32,229 bases of DNA from a bacterium (GTDB lineage Bacteria > UBP6 > UBA1177). Under the pieces are notes generated by a model. That model searched no databases, was not told the origin of the DNA, and saw only the letters and a program-made list of their open reading frames with translations. This document shows, piece by piece, positions 29,555 through 32,229 of the stretch; position 1 is the first letter of the stretch, and each line of letters begins with the position of its first letter. The DNA lies in NCBI GenBank assembly GCA_017963125.1, contig JAGCUA010000015.1, forward strand, positions 1-32,229, given 5' to 3'. The position numbers and the translations under genes were made by a program.

Positions 29555-29700
29555 CGTCTAAAAAATGTCTAAATCGACAAAGTTTTTCAGATTTTTGCAA
29601 AAATTCAACTCATTGATTTTATTTTGATTTTTCATCAATTTCGTCTAAAAATGTCTAAAATCTCGTCTAAAAATGTCTAATTTTCATCGCATTTAGACAT
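29555..29700. repeat. Three CGTCTAAAAATGTCTAA repeats and an inverted copy
   Basis: Direct repeats at 29555-29573 (one extra A), 29642-29660 and 29664-29680, each with two GTCTAA units. ATTTAGACAT at 29691-29700 is the inverse of the ATGTCTAA in the last copy and could pair with it. This fills most of the gene-free stretch 29459-29735 between the larE promoter and the HTH pseudogene. Nothing else was found there. Confidence 0.6.
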
Positions 29701-29735
29701 TATCCATTCTCTTGCGGTGCTTTTCGGATTGACAG

Positions 29736-30187
29736 TTATTTTTCCACTATTTCCCAGTGTCCGCCTTTGTCAGGACCAACGCGGCAGATAATATTCTGTT
29801 CTTGAAGAATTGCGATTTGTTTCGTTATTCCACTCCTGGACATATTCAATTTATTTGCCATTTCAAATGTTGTTATATTCGGATTTTCAGCCATCAAGGA
29901 AACTATTTTCTGCCTACTTTTCTCGTTTTTCTGTCCACTTTTCTGTCTACTTTTTTCACTTTCCTGTCACTATTCTCGTTTTTCTCCGAACTTTTCTCCG
30001 AACTTTCTTCAGTTATCGCTGCTTTATCGCTACTTTTTTCCACAAATTCTGCTATGTCAAGCACCATTTTTATGCGGGAAGGCGAATATTTCTGTTCATA
30101 TTCCGGTTTTGTTTTAAAGACTTTTTCCCAAGTTGCGACAATCCCTGGGATTCCGCTTCCAGCACGCTCGCCGATATCAAGCTTTAA
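29736..30187 (-). pseudogene. 3' remnant of an ATP-binding/winged-HTH protein, truncated and frameshifted
   Basis: Read on the minus strand, the first frame from 30187 gives 'GERAGSGIPGIVATWEKVF' and 'EYEQKYSPSRIKMVL'. This is the end of the AlbA/HATPase_c_4 (RecG-like, AAA-4) regulator family. That frame stops at 29905-29903. A second frame, blocked upstream by a TGA at 29969-29967, continues with 'RQKIVSLMAENPNITTFEMA', then 'NMSRSGITKQIAILQEQ' and 'GPDKGGHWEIVEK', which is the C-terminal winged helix of the same family. The shift lies in a low-complexity A-rich repeat (29903-29970) built of GACAGAAA-like units. The 5' part of the gene (AlbA and ATPase domains) is missing: the next gene's stop codon abuts the remnant exactly. 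Not functional unless slippage restores a frame and another start is used. Confidence 0.75.
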
Positions 30188-31803
30188 TCGGCATCCCTTA
30201 CACAACGGACATTCATAGAAAAAGTCGTCTCGCTATTACCAATCAACCCACTAATAAAACTTACAACCCAAACACTATCTGTATGGTCAGCGATTACGGA
30301 TGAAGACCAAAATGGATAGGAATCTCTATCCGAATTAGTCATTTTAAATTTACTATATTTATTATTATTGTCTCGCGGACAAGACCCACATGCATCATGT
30401 GACCAACAACTTGATTGCGACAAACATGAGTCTACGACACCACATAAACCGCCAGTTTCTGTCGCAGGACAATGTTGAATAATCGTCCTAAGTTCACTGA
30501 TTGTTGGCAATCTCCAATTCATATAACCTTGTTCATTTAGTTTATCACAATAATCTTTGGCTTTTTTCCAATTCATTCTTCGAGATGCTTGGTGCGACCA
30601 TTCAAGATTTTTAACTTGTTCTGATACTTTTTTATCAGCCGATTTTTGAACAGGGATTTTCTTTGTATTATATCTTACACAACGGACATAAAGATTATCT
30701 GCATCAGCTTCATAGTCCCCTATTCCACCATCTGTAAAATCTACACGCCATCTATAATTCGAATATTGTGATTCTGATAAGCTCGATGAAGACCACAGCT
30801 TAACTTTGTCATCATCTCCTGTTTTACTGTAATATCCTGAATTATTGTTTTTCCATTCACAAGAACAAAATCCACTTAATTTCATAAAACAATCGTAAGA
30901 CAGACAATTTTTCTTACCAATTTTGCAAACACCGTTAAGTTCTGTTTTTGGACAATTTTTGATTAAAGTTCTAAGTTCGCCTATTGTGGGTAATTTCCAA
31001 TCGTCGTAATTATTTTCATTCAATGTTTCACAGTAGTTTACAGCATTGCCCCAATTCATTGCTTTGGTCGATCTTTTTGACCATTCCAGTTGTTCTGGCA
31101 AGAATTCATTTTCCCAAGAGTCATCTATCTTATCCACAAATTCTTTGACGCGGTTCTCATGAGAATTCGCTTTTTGTGCAGCCATAAACTGTTGTAGGGA
31201 AAATTTTTTCAATTCTCTTGTTATTCCAGGATGAATATAGGCTGTTTCTATAACATCCCACATTTTATTGTAGTCAGAAAATACTATGTTTGTAAAATTG
31301 TCATAATCAACCTTTTCAGCCATTTCCCGATTGTAATAGAATCCAAAGGCTTTGCTTATATCTTTTTTACCATCTTTGCCGACAAATTTGGTATCAAATT
31401 CAAAGTATATACGATTAGTTTCCGGGCAATTTTCATAAATATCCTTGGCTGTTTTTAAAGCATATAAACTGCCATCTCGAATCAAAGCATCTTCGTCCAC
31501 AGAATGTTTAACAAACAATGTAATTCCTATTGAATACTCGAATATTTCAACTTTTACATCACCCATGTTTCCAGGTGCGTTTTTTGAAGCATAGGAATTT
31601 AATTTTCCGTTCAAAGAATTGTCTTCTGAAACAATAGTGCCTATTCCGGCAAGAATAAACATACATCCCATAATAGACAATGTGACAAGAATAATCTTAG
31701 CGTTTATTTTTTTACGCTTGTCATCTAAAGGTTTTTTCTTTAAATCTCTAATTTTAAAAAAGACAAATCCCAAGAACACAATACCTAAAAAAATAGAAAA
31801 CAT
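30184..31803 (-). CDS. Membrane-anchored protein with two Lcl/DUF1566 domains
   Basis: A 539-residue protein with two membrane segments (about 2-17 'FSIFLGIVFLGFVFF' and 36-58 'KIILVTLSIMGCMFILAGIG'), a region of about 170 residues without recognised family, and two DUF1566 domains (about 237-390 and 400-535). Both have the marks 'WGNAVNYCETLNENNYDDWK', 'LPTIGELRTLIKNCP', Cys-rich inserts ('CLSYDCFM...CSCEW', 'CLSQSSCW...CGSCP'), 'LWSSSS' and a final 'VRCVR'. The first membrane segment could be a signal anchor. The ATG at 31803 has AAGGAG six bases upstream; the TTG further out is not needed. It is more A+T-rich than the neighbouring genes, and its last codon abuts the truncated HTH pseudogene, so it was probably placed there by recombination. 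Confidence 0.82.
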   Translation of the reverse strand: MFSIFLGIVFLGFVFFKIRDLKKKPLDDKRKKINAKIILVTLSIMGCMFILAGIGTIVSEDNSLNGKLNSYASKNAPGNMGDVKVEIFEYSIGITLFVKHSVDEDALIRDGSLYALKTAKDIYENCPETNRIYFEFDTKFVGKDGKKDISKAFGFYYNREMAEKVDYDNFTNIVFSDYNKMWDVIETAYIHPGITRELKKFSLQQFMAAQKANSHENRVKEFVDKIDDSWENEFLPEQLEWSKRSTKAMNWGNAVNYCETLNENNYDDWKLPTIGELRTLIKNCPKTELNGVCKIGKKNCLSYDCFMKLSGFCSCEWKNNNSGYYSKTGDDDKVKLWSSSSLSESQYSNYRWRVDFTDGGIGDYEADADNLYVRCVRYNTKKIPVQKSADKKVSEQVKNLEWSHQASRRMNWKKAKDYCDKLNEQGYMNWRLPTISELRTIIQHCPATETGGLCGVVDSCLSQSSCWSHDACGSCPRDNNNKYSKFKMTNSDRDSYPFWSSSVIADHTDSVWVVSFISGLIGNSETTFSMNVRCVRDAD

Positions 31804-31992
31804 TGTAATCTCCTTATACAAAGGTGCATAAAATCAACGCAAAGTATAATAAAGAAAGGGCAGAAAATGGCAAGGTTTTTGGAGAAGAATTAAGTCCTTC
31901 AAGCGCTCCTTTGCTTCAACTGGAAAATCAAAGTCTCGCTTTTCCCAAAAAATTGAGTATAATAAGTTGTTTTTTTGCAGGGAGGTGCGGAA

Positions 31993-32211
31993 ATGCTGTC
32001 AGTAAAAGGATATTTTGACGGTGAAAATTATGTAACCGAAGGCGATGTAGCCGTAAAAACAAATCAGCGGGTTATAATAACTTTTCTCGATGAATTCGTG
32101 CATCCGAAACGGGATCTCAAAAAATTTGTCGGAAAAATAAGCGAATCCGATTCCGATTTAATAGAACAGGCTGTTTCTGACGGTCGAAAGGTGGATTCCG
32201 ATGAATGGTAA
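31993..32211 (+). CDS. Small antitoxin-like protein upstream of a PIN toxin
   Basis: A 72-residue protein starting 'MLSVKGYFDGENYVTEGDVA', then 'RVIITFLDEF' and an acidic end 'SDSDLIEQAVSDGRKVDSDEW'. Short proteins of this make-up ('VKG.F..G......VIVTFLDE') commonly stand directly before VapC/PIN toxins and act as antitoxins. The frame opens at a TTG at 31975, but the ATG at 31993 has GGAGG seven bases upstream. A TATAAT at 31958-31963 may be its -10; no good -35 is seen. Its stop overlaps the next gene by 11 bp. Confidence 0.65.
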   Translation: MLSVKGYFDGENYVTEGDVAVKTNQRVIITFLDEFVHPKRDLKKFVGKISESDSDLIEQAVSDGRKVDSDEW

Positions 32212-32229
32212 ACTCGTCGATACAAACAT
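32201..32229 (+). CDS. Start of a VapC-like PIN-domain toxin (cut by the window edge)
   Basis: ATG at 32201 inside the antitoxin gene gives MNGKLVDTN before the window ends. 'LVDTN' at the N-terminus is the first PIN-domain motif, with the first catalytic aspartate. PIN toxins are metal-dependent RNases. Only nine full codons are seen, so the call rests on the motif and on the position behind an antitoxin-like gene. Confidence 0.55.

Noticed and set aside
29555..29700. GTCTAA repeats as a CRISPR array
   Set aside because: Three copies with unequal spacing (68 bp, then 3 bp), A+T-rich, and no cas genes in the window.

Overview
The window is about 32 kb of bacterial chromosome with moderate G+C, densely coded, and almost entirely on the minus strand after position 5,086. 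Housekeeping genes (dus, lysS, glyQ/glyS, holA, tsaC, trmN6, purE) mix with secreted and surface proteins and with a short accessory stretch at the right end. Split glycyl-tRNA synthetase subunits, lipoprotein signals, a subtilase with a MopE-type Asp-rich Cys motif, multi-copy Lcl/DUF1566 domains, BspA-type leucine-rich repeats and nickel-pincer cofactor genes suggest an uncultivated, probably anaerobic bacterium, possibly of the myxobacterial/deltaproteobacterial sphere. The phylum cannot be fixed from this sequence alone. No rRNA, tRNA, CRISPR array or insertion sequence was found.

Layout: (1) 1-825, the 5' part of a secreted LamG-domain protein on the minus strand. (2) 1,038-4,944 on the plus strand: a tRNA-dihydrouridine synthase, an overlapping small AAA+/Fis regulator and an EF-G-like GTPase, closed by a clear terminator. 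(3) 5,086-15,201 on the minus strand: lysS, a two-gene surface-protein unit (BspA-type LRR plus four-domain DUF1566 protein), glyQ-glyS, and DUF1232-holA. (4) 15,335-17,702: an operon of a small exported protein, purE, tsaC and trmN6. (5) 17,765-22,958: an extended SDR epimerase, then an operon of subtilase, short-chain dehydrogenase and glutathione-peroxidase lipoprotein. (6) 23,000-29,458: three transcription units that share one promoter/operator design (larC; larE-larB; two small membrane proteins + DUF362 lipoprotein + TetR regulator), interrupted by a DUF3800 gene with its own promoter and a structured leader RNA. (7) 29,460-32,229: repeats, a truncated and frameshifted ATP-binding/HTH pseudogene, a second DUF1566 membrane protein, and the start of a VapBC-like toxin-antitoxin pair.

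The two most interesting items are in region 6. First, the same palindrome (TGACA-N3-TGTCA) occurs in pairs exactly 26 bp apart, over the -35 and beside the -10, at three promoters. This links the nickel-pincer genes larB, larC and larE to two uncharacterised membrane proteins and a DUF362 protein, and the TetR gene at the end of one of these operons is the natural candidate repressor. Second, the DUF3800 gene is preceded by a compact three-stem RNA of about 65 nt that ends in a U-run, with a strong promoter directly upstream. This resembles the DUF3800-associated RNA motifs of unknown function. Most good promoters in the window have a 16-bp spacer, which helped place them.
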